DNA from: Verrucomicrobiota bacterium
Lineage (GTDB): Bacteria; Verrucomicrobiota; Verrucomicrobiia; Chthoniobacterales; Xiphinematobacteraceae
Assembly (NCBI GenBank): GCA_023269545.1
Contig: JAHFTB010000011.1
Location: 1 to 64,000, forward strand
Length of the DNA stretch: 64,000 bases
Direction: 5' to 3'
The notes below the pieces were generated by a model, which was given only the letters and a program-made list of their open reading frames with translations, was not told the origin of the DNA and ran no database searches. Both the position numbers and the translations under genes were made by a program. Shown one piece after another: positions 44,802 through 52,154 of the stretch; position 1 is the stretch's first letter, and every line of letters starts with the position of its first letter.

Positions 44802-44887
44802 ATCCTGAGCTGTGCAACGCCTCCGCCATAGTCTTTTTGGGCTGGCTCTAAGAGAGGCTTATTATTAGTAGAGCCTAAATTGTCTCC

Positions 44888-44944
44888 AAGAACTGAATGG
44901 AGTGAAGAAATGTTTTCCTTAAGAAAGCCCAGTTTCTGGGCAGG
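44888..44944 (+). repeat. Dispersed repeat (family B), divergent copy
   Basis: GAAGAAATGTTTTCCTTAAG followed by AAAGCCCAGTTTCTGGG resembles 54161-54244 and 874-952 with several substitutions. Non-coding here. Confidence 0.5.
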
Positions 44945-45013
44945 AAAAAAATCAGGAACGAAAAATGCGGTAAGAGGGGGAAGGCCCTAGGGTGGGAGAC
45001 GGCACTAGTGAAT

Positions 45014-45238
45014 TTAAAAAGGATGTGAGCGGGGGGGGATTGGGCTCGGTTCTTTTTGTGGAGAAAGAAACTCTAACAGTGCAATAGGTTGGTTCTGCGC
45101 ATCCAGGGTAGTAATAAATAACAAGCCAATCAGCAAACCCTTTGCGAATACCCCTCCATTTCGTACTCTTAAGGATTTAAAAATCCTTACTTTTGAGGAC
45201 TCGGAAGAGAGATCTTTTATCGGATCAGGAGTTCTCAT
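45014..45238 (-). CDS. Possible small membrane protein
   Basis: 74 codons with one hydrophobic segment (FAKGLLIGLLFITTLDAQ, about 31-48) and a proline-rich end. No family recognised and no clear ribosome-binding site. Its start faces the duplicated promoter-like region at 45240. May be a remnant or spurious. Confidence 0.25.
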   Translation of the reverse strand: MRTPDPIKDLSSESSKVRIFKSLRVRNGGVFAKGLLIGLLFITTLDAQNQPIALLEFLSPQKEPSPIPPRSHPF

Positions 45239-45239
45239 A

Positions 45240-45388
45240 AGGCAATTCTATATCATATATCTTACCATGCAAAGGCAATGTATCAATCTCTAAGAATGGC
45301 AAAAAATGACCTATTTGGCATTCGGTATTTTCCTTATTCATAAGGTAAATTTACGTGATGCGATGCACAAAGACTCAAAGAAATTCCG
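45240..45388 (+). repeat. Partial upstream duplicate of the LysM-gene 5' region
   Basis: Aligns by eye with 45535-45690 over about 145 bp: similar AT-rich leader (TATATCATATATCTTAC versus TATAACATATTTTACAC), GCAAAGGCAATGTATC versus GCAAAAGGAATGTATC, and then ATGCGATGCACAAAGACTCA versus ATGCGATGTATGAAGGTTCA at the start codon. The reading frame is lost after about 12 codons. It looks like an old duplicated 5' gene end. Confidence 0.55.
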
Positions 45389-45656
45389 ATCTATAGACCC
45401 AGATAAAGAATCAATAACAAAATTATGAATAGCAATTTTGCAAATAATCCTTTTTATCGCCTCCCTAGGGATACGAAAGAAAGGGAGCTTAGGGGGAATG
45501 TCTGGGACCTTTATTATTGGGCGGACGTTCCCATAGGAGAATGTATAACATATTTTACACCTTGCAAAAGGAATGTATCCCCTCCGCGTATTAAGAACGC
45601 CAAAAAAACGACGCATTTTCCTTTCGATTTTTGTTCCAGGAAGACAATTTAAAGAT

Positions 45657-46412
45657 ATGCGATGTATGAAGGTTCAAAGAAAGGTTCTCTTCCGCGTGGG
45701 CTTTCTCCCGCTTGGAGGCCTCTTTGGTATCTTCTGTTTATTTTTATATTCTGGCTGCGATAATATCTCTTCCATCAACAAATTTGGATTTCATACAAAG
45801 CTCCGAGAACAAGCCGAGCAGGCTGAGGTGGATGGCAAATATTTACGAGCATTGGATCTTTACGAACAATGCATAGATGGAACTTCCAAAGGAGGCGAAA
45901 CGCATTATCGGATGGCTCTGATCTACGATGCCAAACTTCAAAACCCGGTGGGGGCTCTTTACCACTTCCAGCGTTTCCTCGAAAAAATGCCCGGAGATCC
46001 CCGTTTTAAAGCGGTTAATAAGGACGTAAAACGGCTTCGACTGCTAATTGCCAGCCAGCTCTCCGAAGGAGTCGTCGTTTCCAGAGCCGATGCCATACGG
46101 CTCAGAAACGAAAATCTTCACCTTCAGGCACAATTAACTCTATTGCGTTCCCAAAAAGAAGCTTCGAAGTCGCTCCCCATCACAAGCCGGAATGCTCAGG
46201 GATTTTCTACTCATGCCATTACCCAAGCGGCAGAAAAATTAGTGGGACCCGAAACCCAGACTTATAAGGTGGAGAAAGGTGATACGCTTGCCCTCATTTC
46301 CAGGAAATTTTACAAAACCTCCCGACGTTGGAAAGACATCGCCGATGCCAACCAAAATCAGCTGGGAAGTTCCACGCATGTCAAAGCGGGAATGACACTG
46401 ATTATTCCTTAA
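45657..46412 (+). CDS. Secreted LysM protein with TPR-like N-terminal region
   Basis: About 252 residues. A basic N-terminus and hydrophobic segment (FLPLGGLFGIFCLFLYSGC) form a signal anchor or a weak lipoprotein signal with Cys after SG, the -3 position being imperfect. Residues about 40-110 are helical and TPR-like (EQAEVDGKYLRALDLYEQC; HYRMALIYDAKLQNPVGAL), then a coiled coil (about 125-155), and a C-terminal LysM domain (YKVEKGDTLALISRKFYKTS to GMTLIIP). Likely peptidoglycan-bound in the periplasm. The start is ATG 45657 or ATG 45666; the open frame from 45573 runs through the promoter-like region. No operon partner. Confidence 0.78.
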   Translation: MRCMKVQRKVLFRVGFLPLGGLFGIFCLFLYSGCDNISSINKFGFHTKLREQAEQAEVDGKYLRALDLYEQCIDGTSKGGETHYRMALIYDAKLQNPVGALYHFQRFLEKMPGDPRFKAVNKDVKRLRLLIASQLSEGVVVSRADAIRLRNENLHLQAQLTLLRSQKEASKSLPITSRNAQGFSTHAITQAAEKLVGPETQTYKVEKGDTLALISRKFYKTSRRWKDIADANQNQLGSSTHVKAGMTLIIP

Positions 46413-46440
46413 GACAACCCTTTCCGGTTCATCCGCAAAA

Positions 46441-46900
46441 AGTGTGTTTAATGCGGTGAAGAGTTAGAATACGAAGGGAGAAGAAATGAAAGTCACGAAG
46501 GCCATAATGTCAGCGTTGCATCGCGCCAACTTTATTATTAATGCCTTCAATTTTTCCATTAGAAATAAGGTAAGCCCAAGCGTTAATAATAGAGGAACGC
46601 AAACGACGAAATGTCTTGGCAAGGGAGATAAGCAAGGGGATGAATTTATGCAAGCATCCCAGGTAAACTACATCAATAGCCAGAAATTTTACTTCTCTGA
46701 GGTCTTCATTGACCGCCTCCTTGGCCCCATATCAGTTGGTACAATGCGCTGAATGCGGTCCCACCCTTTTCCTATTTCAAATGCACGTTTTAAACATGTC
46801 GCTTCTCTTTCCCTCCTTGATACTCTGAAAAACGGCGTTAAATACACTTTTTTCGGATGAAGCAAATTTGCTCTTGCTCGAAAGAGAAAGTCTCTTAAAC
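46441..46900 (-). pseudogene. ISL3-family transposase remnant
   Basis: Minus-strand frames carry pieces of an ISL3-type transposase in order. KGWDRIQRI and then, in another frame, EDLREVKFLAIDVVYLG match the start of the catalytic domain. The middle is deleted. The C-terminal end NGKIEGINNKVGAMQR, stop (TCA at 46510-46512 on plus), HYGLRDFHFFSLRILTLHRI matches the family's NNKIK...YGFRD..FF.LKI..LH ending. At least one frameshift, one stop and a large deletion make it inactive. Terminal repeats were not located. It lies just upstream of nuoB, where a nuoA gene would normally be. Confidence 0.75.
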
Positions 46901-46908
46901 CTTTCTGT

Positions 46909-47433
46909 ATGAGTGCGAAAAGCACGTTGGACGCTCCTTTCCTTGCATACGATTCAAAAATTGAGGGAAATGTGGTTATTACCAAGTTGGATGCCGCCAT
47001 TAACTGGATGAGGAAAAACTCCCTCTGGCCCATGCCGATGGGCTTGGCTTGTTGTGCGATTGAATTGATGGCGGCTAGTTCGGCGCGGTACGATATCGCT
47101 CGTTTTGGAGCCGAAGTGATGAGATTTTCGCCGCGGCAATCTGATGTGATGATTGTGGCGGGAACGGTGACCTATAAGATGGCATGGATTGTAAAGCGCA
47201 TTTACGATCAGATGCCCGATCCAAAGTGGGTCATTGCCATGGGTGCGTGCGCTTCCAGTGGGGGGATGTATCGGAGTTACGCGGTACTCCAAGGAATTGA
47301 CCATCTTTTGCCCGTGGATGTCTACATTTCCGGCTGTCCCCCCCGGCCGGAGGCTTTGCTGGATGGCTTAATTAAGCTTCAGGAAAAAATTATGAGGGAA
47401 CACTCCTTCGTGTCTCAGAAAAAAACTTTATGA
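46909..47433 (+). CDS. nuoB: NADH-quinone oxidoreductase subunit B
   Basis: 174 residues; carries the N2 iron-sulfur cluster of respiratory complex I, on the cytoplasmic arm next to the quinone site. All four cluster ligands are visible: the tandem Cys in [10 protein letters not shown], one in [11 protein letters not shown] and one in [12 protein letters not shown]. The stop overlaps the nuoC start as ATGA. No nuoA lies upstream (there is an IS remnant) and no nuoD downstream, so the rest of complex I must be encoded elsewhere. Confidence 0.96.
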   Translation: MSAKSTLDAPFLAYDSKIEGNVVITKLDAAINWMRKNSLWPMPMGLACCAIELMAASSARYDIARFGAEVMRFSPRQSDVMIVAGTVTYKMAWIVKRIYDQMPDPKWVIAMGACASSGGMYRSYAVLQGIDHLLPVDVYISGCPPRPEALLDGLIKLQEKIMREHSFVSQKKTL

Positions 47434-48020
47434 ATGCAGTGATCCCACGACTCACGGAACTCCTTTCCCAAATACCAGATTCCAGAGCTGAATGGAGGGA
47501 ATTTCGAGAAGAGACGACCCTTTCCATTTCCAAGGAGGTGCTTTTTCTTGTCTGTCTTACTGCTCGTGATCAGCTGGGTTTTGACATGCTCTTGGATATT
47601 GCGACAATCGATCTGTTGGGCGAGGAGCCTCGGTTTCAAGTGGTTTACGAACTCTATAGTCTGAAGAGTGGAATACACTTGCGTATTAAAACCCGCCTGG
47701 AGGAGGAAGAGGCATTATCTAGTCTCGTCGGTATTTGGCCGGCAGCAGACTGGCATGAACGAGAAGCCTATGATATGATGGGAATTAGGTTCGAGGGACA
47801 TCCCAATCTTACGCGTATCTTGATGTGGGAGGGGTACCCCTATCACCCCATGCGTAAAGATTTTCCCTTACAAGGACGGCCGAGCGAGGTTTGCGAAGTG
47901 GCTTTTACAGAGGCGGCTCCCTTAGGAGGAGGGCCTTTTGTGACCCTATCCACGGAAGGAACGACAGAAGTTCGAGAGCCTCGGGCGCGTCAGGTTGAAA
48001 CGGCGCCTTCCCAAGCCTAA
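47430..48020 (+). CDS. nuoC: NADH-quinone oxidoreductase subunit C
   Basis: 196 residues; 30-kDa subunit of complex I that packs against NuoB and NuoD. The signature [20 protein letters not shown] followed by [18 protein letters not shown] is diagnostic. Not fused to NuoD. The C-terminus has about 30 extra, poorly conserved residues. Translationally coupled to nuoB. Next comes RNase D instead of nuoD. Confidence 0.95.
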   Translation: MNAVIPRLTELLSQIPDSRAEWREFREETTLSISKEVLFLVCLTARDQLGFDMLLDIATIDLLGEEPRFQVVYELYSLKSGIHLRIKTRLEEEEALSSLVGIWPAADWHEREAYDMMGIRFEGHPNLTRILMWEGYPYHPMRKDFPLQGRPSEVCEVAFTEAAPLGGGPFVTLSTEGTTEVREPRARQVETAPSQA

Positions 48021-48043
48021 AGCATTTTTGTTAGAAAATGCTT
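48020..48043 (+). promoter_or_regulatory. Hairpin between nuoC stop and rnd start
   Basis: AAGCATTTT and AAAATGCTT form a nine-base perfect stem with a short loop, ending two bases before the rnd ATG at 48045. It covers the place of the ribosome-binding site, so it could reduce rnd translation or act as a partial terminator; no T-tract follows. Confidence 0.5.
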
Positions 48044-48044
48044 A

Positions 48045-49094
48045 ATGGATTCCTTAATTGCAGACAATCGTGGCCTCACGGAATTTCTGTCGTACATTGC
48101 CCCTCTGCCGGAAATTGCTTTGGATACGGAGGCGGATAGCCTTCATTGTTACTTTGAAAAACTCTGTTTGATTCAAATGAGCACTCCTTCGGATACCGTG
48201 CTCATAGATCCACTTGCGGACGTGGATCTCTCTCTTCTTTTTCGTGCCCTTCGCGACAAACGCGTGATTTTTCATGGCGCAGATTATGATCTGCGACTGC
48301 TTGAGCGTGCGGGGGAATTCCGCACGAGAGAGGTGTTTGATACTATGATTGCCGCTCGCTTATTAGGATATGATGGGCTGGGACTTGCGGCATTGGTGGA
48401 ACGCTTTTTTGACGTAAAACTTTCCAAAGCTTCACAGAAGGCAAACTGGGCATTGCGTCCCTTATCTTCACAAATGGTGGAATACGCGATGAATGACACG
48501 CGTTTTCTTTTGCCTCTGGCGAAAATTCTAGGAGAGGAGATCGTCCGTTTGAGACGTCAAGAATGGCTGCATCAATCTTTGGAGCGCATGCTCTGTTCGG
48601 CTAGGAATCCCAGGGAAAAAGATCGCACAAAAGCGTGGCAAATTGCGGGTTCCGCCGTCTTGTCTCCCGCATCTCAAGCAGTATTGCGAACATTATGGCA
48701 TTGGAGAGACGCGGAAGCACGGGAATGGAACCGACCTCCCTTCCATGTCATGAGCAATGAGGAGATGTTGAAAATTGCTGAGCTTTCTGTTAAAGGGAGC
48801 CCCTTTTCGACACCTCGATTTCCGGCTACCCGGCGCCAACGTTTTGAGCGGATGTTAGCTGATGCTTTACAGATTTCTGAGGCCGAGTGGCCAGTACGAG
48901 AAAAATTCATACGGCAGCGTCCGGATAAAGCGGCTTCGCAAGAATTTGAACGATTGAAAAAACTGCGTGATGAAGTGGCTGAAAGAGAAAAACTCAACCC
49001 TTCCATCATTGCCCCGAAAGCAGCTCTTGAAGCGATTGCTTTCCAAAAGGATTTTTCGGGTCTTATGGACTGGCAGAAACAATTGTTATACTGA
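48045..49094 (+). CDS. rnd: Ribonuclease D-like 3'-5' exoribonuclease
   Basis: 349 residues. The DEDD exonuclease fold is visible: IALDTEADSLHCY (first Asp and Glu), VIFHGADYDLRLLER (second Asp), and YAMNDTRFLLPL (final Asp with the Tyr of the DEDDy type). An HRDC domain follows (about 205-285, QAVLRTLWHWRDAEAREWN..). The family trims 3' ends of tRNA precursors. Probably co-transcribed with nuoBC upstream and nadC, five bases downstream. Confidence 0.92.
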   Translation: MDSLIADNRGLTEFLSYIAPLPEIALDTEADSLHCYFEKLCLIQMSTPSDTVLIDPLADVDLSLLFRALRDKRVIFHGADYDLRLLERAGEFRTREVFDTMIAARLLGYDGLGLAALVERFFDVKLSKASQKANWALRPLSSQMVEYAMNDTRFLLPLAKILGEEIVRLRRQEWLHQSLERMLCSARNPREKDRTKAWQIAGSAVLSPASQAVLRTLWHWRDAEAREWNRPPFHVMSNEEMLKIAELSVKGSPFSTPRFPATRRQRFERMLADALQISEAEWPVREKFIRQRPDKAASQEFERLKKLRDEVAEREKLNPSIIAPKAALEAIAFQKDFSGLMDWQKQLLY

Positions 49095-49099
49095 GCACG

Positions 49100-49921
49100 A
49101 TGGATATCATTGAATTAGCCTTACGCGAAGACATAGGGGAGGGTGACGTGACCTCTGCCTATTTTATTGATCCCAAGCAAACCGCCACAGCCGTGATAGT
49201 AGCCCGGGAAAGTTGTATCCTTGCGGGTGGAGACGTGGCAGCGGAGGTTTTTCGACGGGTCGATCCTAATCTTCACATTAAGATCCTGCGACAAGATGGA
49301 GAAAGGCTGGAGCGGGATGACCGGGTGATGGAGATTTTTGGAAAAGCGGCCGCGACCTTAACTGCGGAACGCACCGCATTGAATTTTATTCAGAGACTGT
49401 CCGGGGTGGCAACTTTGACTCGCCGCTATGTGGATGTCATTTCGGGGACCTCCGCAGTTTTACTTGATACCAGGAAGACTACTCCTGGTATCCGCAAATT
49501 TGAAAAAGCTGCGATCGTGGCTGGAGGGGGCACGAACCATCGGTTTGGGCTCTTCGACAAAATTTTGGTGAAAGATAACCATTTATTAATGATATCCGAT
49601 AATGCGTTGATTGAAGCGATTGCCCGAGTCCGGAAAGAACGACCGGATATGAGCATTGAATTAGAGGCTGATACGTTAGATCAGGTGCGACGATTTGCAG
49701 CACTCGATGGTATCGGAAGGATCTTATTGGATAATATGAAGCCAGAGCAAATTCGGCAGGCGCTTGCTTTCAAAAGATCCGAACTCACCTTTGAGGCTAG
49801 CGGTGGTATTGACTTAGAAACCATCAGGGATATCGCAGCAACAGGTGTCGATTATATTTCAGTGGGTAGCCTCACCTATTCTGCGCGCGCCATGGACCTT
49901 TCATTGGATTTTTTAGTGTGA
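49100..49921 (+). CDS. nadC: Nicotinate-nucleotide pyrophosphorylase (quinolinate phosphoribosyltransferase)
   Basis: 273 residues. Converts quinolinate and PRPP to nicotinate mononucleotide in de novo NAD synthesis. Signatures: ALREDIGEGDVTSAYF, LTAERTALNFIQRLSGVATLT, LLDTRKTTPGIRKFEKAAIVAGGGTNHR with the substrate-binding Arg/Lys/His, and FEASGGIDLETIRDIAATGVDYISVG. No nadA/nadB adjacent. The next gene, birA, is a separate cofactor gene and is probably co-transcribed. Confidence 0.95.
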   Translation: MDIIELALREDIGEGDVTSAYFIDPKQTATAVIVARESCILAGGDVAAEVFRRVDPNLHIKILRQDGERLERDDRVMEIFGKAAATLTAERTALNFIQRLSGVATLTRRYVDVISGTSAVLLDTRKTTPGIRKFEKAAIVAGGGTNHRFGLFDKILVKDNHLLMISDNALIEAIARVRKERPDMSIELEADTLDQVRRFAALDGIGRILLDNMKPEQIRQALAFKRSELTFEASGGIDLETIRDIAATGVDYISVGSLTYSARAMDLSLDFLV

Positions 49922-49964
49922 GGGTCACATTGGATACCGGTTTCGTGATATCAAGTTCCGCTAT

Positions 49965-50633
49965 ATGGGTGAGAAAATTACGGAATTATTAGCTCCCTTG
50001 AACACATCAGTGCTTCAGGCAGCTTGCGTCAATCGTGTGATCGGACGCAAAATCTGCGTTTTGCAGAAAATTTCTTCTACGAACGATGTGGCTTTGGAAT
50101 GGGGGGAACGGGAGGAAAAAGAAGGAGCTGTGGTTTTTGCCGAATCTCAAACCGCTGGGCGTGGTCAGTTCGGACGCTCTTGGCACTCTTCTTCGAGACA
50201 TGGTATTTGGTGTTCCATCTTGCTACGGCCGAATTTTTCTCCTCGGGCTGCGGCTTACCTCACTCCTCTTGCCACGATGGCGGTTGCCTGTGCCCTTCAT
50301 CAAACGATTGGAATTCGACCGAGTTTAAAACTGCCTAATGACTTGTACTTTTTGGGAGGAAAAGTTTGTGGGATTTTAACTGAGGCCCGTACGGGTTCTC
50401 AATTTTTCGCTGTGATTGGAATTGGCATTAATGTGAATCAGGAAGAATTTCCGCCGATGTTGCAAGGAATTGCTACTTCTTTGAGAAAGGAGACGGGCAA
50501 GCTCTATAATCGAACGCAAGTAGCTCGGACTGTATTATTAGAAATGAATCGATTGTACGATTCTATGGGACATGGATTCGAAGAAATTCAGTCACTCTAT
50601 GAATCTTGGCCCCGCTATGGAATTCCGCTATAG
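49965..50633 (+). CDS. birA: Biotin--[acetyl-CoA-carboxylase] ligase, shortened at the C-terminus
   Basis: 222 residues. Attaches biotin to the carboxyl carrier protein. The catalytic domain is intact: ISSTNDVALEWGE, the biotinyl-AMP loop AESQTAGRGQFGRSWHS, LKLPNDLYFLGGKVCGIL with the catalytic Lys, and AVIGIGINVNQEEFP. There is no N-terminal DNA-binding domain, so it is not a repressor. The usual C-terminal SH3-like domain of about 45 residues is absent: the chain stops at WPRYGIPL, and the stop TAG lies in the sequence TTCCGCTATAG, the inverted end of the TATAGCGG repeat family. The start ATG lies in a similar TTCCGCTATA. Probably truncated by a repeat. Activity may be reduced or retained. 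Confidence 0.88.
   Translation: MGEKITELLAPLNTSVLQAACVNRVIGRKICVLQKISSTNDVALEWGEREEKEGAVVFAESQTAGRGQFGRSWHSSSRHGIWCSILLRPNFSPRAAAYLTPLATMAVACALHQTIGIRPSLKLPNDLYFLGGKVCGILTEARTGSQFFAVIGIGINVNQEEFPPMLQGIATSLRKETGKLYNRTQVARTVLLEMNRLYDSMGHGFEEIQSLYESWPRYGIPL
50619..50633 (-). repeat. TATAGCGG-family repeat end at the 3' end of birA
   Basis: GGAATTCCGCTATA is the reverse complement of the first 14 bp of the 17029 copy. A shorter match (TTCCGCTATA) lies at 49956-49965 over the birA start. Only the end of the repeat is recognisable here. Confidence 0.5.
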
Positions 50634-50677
50634 TTCCCCATTCGTGGTGAATGCCCGCCACACTATTGTGAATTACT

Positions 50678-51697
50678 GTGAACCACGAACTATCCACTAA
50701 GATTTTGGCCGTCGAGACTTCATGTGATGAAACATCGGTGAGTATACTTGAGGGTTTGGGAAAGATATTATTTCATACCATCCATTCTCAGGCGGATGTG
50801 CATGCTCGCTATGGGGGAGTGGTTCCCGAGGTGGCCTCTCGCAGCCATTTGGATGTTTTGCCTTTATTGGTGCAAGAAGCGTTTCAGAAAATTTCTGCGG
50901 ATACGGTGGATTCATACGCGGCTACGGTGGGGCCGGGACTTGCATCGGCATTGATTGTCGGGACTTTTTTTACTCGGGCTCTGGCGCTTGGAATGGGAAA
51001 GCCGTTTATCGCTATCAATCATATTGAGGGACATCTTCTTTCCCCATTTTTTGGGCAAGAAACTGTGACATCTCATATTGCCTTAATTGTCAGCGGCGGC
51101 CATACTCTCCTGTTAGATGTACAGGGAGTGGGGCAATATGTCTTGCTTGGTAAAACATTGGACGACGCTGCGGGAGAAGCTTTTGATAAAGTGGCCAAAT
51201 TCCTAGGTCTTCCTTATCCGGGTGGGATTCAAATCGATACTTTGGCGGCACAGGGAGATGCCGGCCGTTATGTTTTTCCTCGTAGTATGTTACATTCGGG
51301 GGATTTTAACTTTAGCTTCAGTGGTTTGAAAACCGCTATTCGCGTATTTTTGGAGCATGATCACACTGCATTTCTTCCGGACCTTTGTGCTTCATTTCAG
51401 GAGGCGCTTGTGGACGTCTTAGTTGCGAAAGCAATACGTGCCGCTCGAATTCATCACCGTTCCTTAATTGCTGTGAGCGGAGGGGTCAGCTCCAATAGTC
51501 GATTGCAGGCTAAAATGGCAAGTGCTTGTTCTCATTCCGGAATTTCGCTCCAAATTGCGGAACCTGGCCTGCGAACTGACAATGCATTGATGATTGCTTT
51601 TGCAGCAGCGCAGAGAATGAAGGCAGGTATTCCTGCTCCCAAAGACGTCCCAATCATGCCAAATCTCGACCTTGCAACCCTATGTAAATTAGGTTAG
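50678..51697 (+). CDS. tsaD: tRNA N6-adenosine threonylcarbamoyltransferase TsaD
   Basis: 339 residues from a GTG start. Transfers the threonylcarbamoyl group to A37 of tRNAs reading ANN codons, with TsaB and TsaE. Signatures of the Kae1/TsaD ASKHA family: ILAVETSCDETSVS, ATVGPGLASALIVG, the metal-binding NHIEGHLLS, ALIVSGGHTLLLDV, LDDAAGEAFDKVAKFLGLPYPGG, and AVSGGVSSNSRLQ. The sequence around the start forms a loose inverted repeat (TTCGTGG near 50643 with CCACGAA at 50684). No tsaB or tsaE adjacent. Confidence 0.95.
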   Translation: MNHELSTKILAVETSCDETSVSILEGLGKILFHTIHSQADVHARYGGVVPEVASRSHLDVLPLLVQEAFQKISADTVDSYAATVGPGLASALIVGTFFTRALALGMGKPFIAINHIEGHLLSPFFGQETVTSHIALIVSGGHTLLLDVQGVGQYVLLGKTLDDAAGEAFDKVAKFLGLPYPGGIQIDTLAAQGDAGRYVFPRSMLHSGDFNFSFSGLKTAIRVFLEHDHTAFLPDLCASFQEALVDVLVAKAIRAARIHHRSLIAVSGGVSSNSRLQAKMASACSHSGISLQIAEPGLRTDNALMIAFAAAQRMKAGIPAPKDVPIMPNLDLATLCKLG

Positions 51698-51720
51698 GAA
51701 ATAACAAACATATTTTACTC

Positions 51721-52152
51721 ATGAAATTTTTACTTTCTCTTATACTTGCTGCTTCCACAGTGCTGGCTTTTGCTGGCACGGATGGATGGCAAGTGGATTA
51801 CAACAAGGCACTGACTCAAGCGCGTGCTCAAAATAAGCAAGTGCTTTTGGATTTTACTGGGTCGGATTGGTGCGGATGGTGTATCCGGCTTAAAAAAGAA
51901 GCATTCGATCAGCCTGCATTCACTAATTTCGCCAAAGGGAAGCTCATCCTCGTAGAGGTAGATTTTCCTCGCGCCAAGCCGCAATCAGATGTGGTGAAGA
52001 AACAAAATGCATCCCTGCAGAAGGACTATCATGTGGAGGGTTTTCCCACTTTAGTTCTTTTGGATTCCAATGGAAAACAACTGCGTAAGCACGTCGGATA
52101 CCTGGAGGGGGGAGCGGATGGCCTGATTCGCTGGATCAGTCAGGAAAAATAA
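51721..52152 (+). CDS. Exported thioredoxin-fold protein
   Basis: 143 residues. A signal peptide (FLLSLILAASTVLAFAG) is followed by a thioredoxin fold with the active site SDWCGWCIRLKKEAF (CXXC = CGWC) and the cis-proline loop VEGFPTLVLLDSNGKQL. The long insertion between the two places it in the DsbD-C-terminal/thioredoxin-7-like group of periplasmic reductases or disulfide-handling proteins. Partner unknown. It ends three bases before the next open frame. Confidence 0.85.
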   Translation: MKFLLSLILAASTVLAFAGTDGWQVDYNKALTQARAQNKQVLLDFTGSDWCGWCIRLKKEAFDQPAFTNFAKGKLILVEVDFPRAKPQSDVVKKQNASLQKDYHVEGFPTLVLLDSNGKQLRKHVGYLEGGADGLIRWISQEK

Positions 52153-52154
52153 GT

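Noticed and set aside
45425-45652. 75-codon plus-strand frame before the LysM/TPR gene
   Set aside because: It covers the promoter-like duplicated segment and does not resemble any family; the downstream start at 45657 is far better supported.
46486-46752. 88-codon plus-strand open frame before nuoB
   Set aside because: It is antisense to the ISL3-type transposase remnant, whose motifs are on the minus strand.
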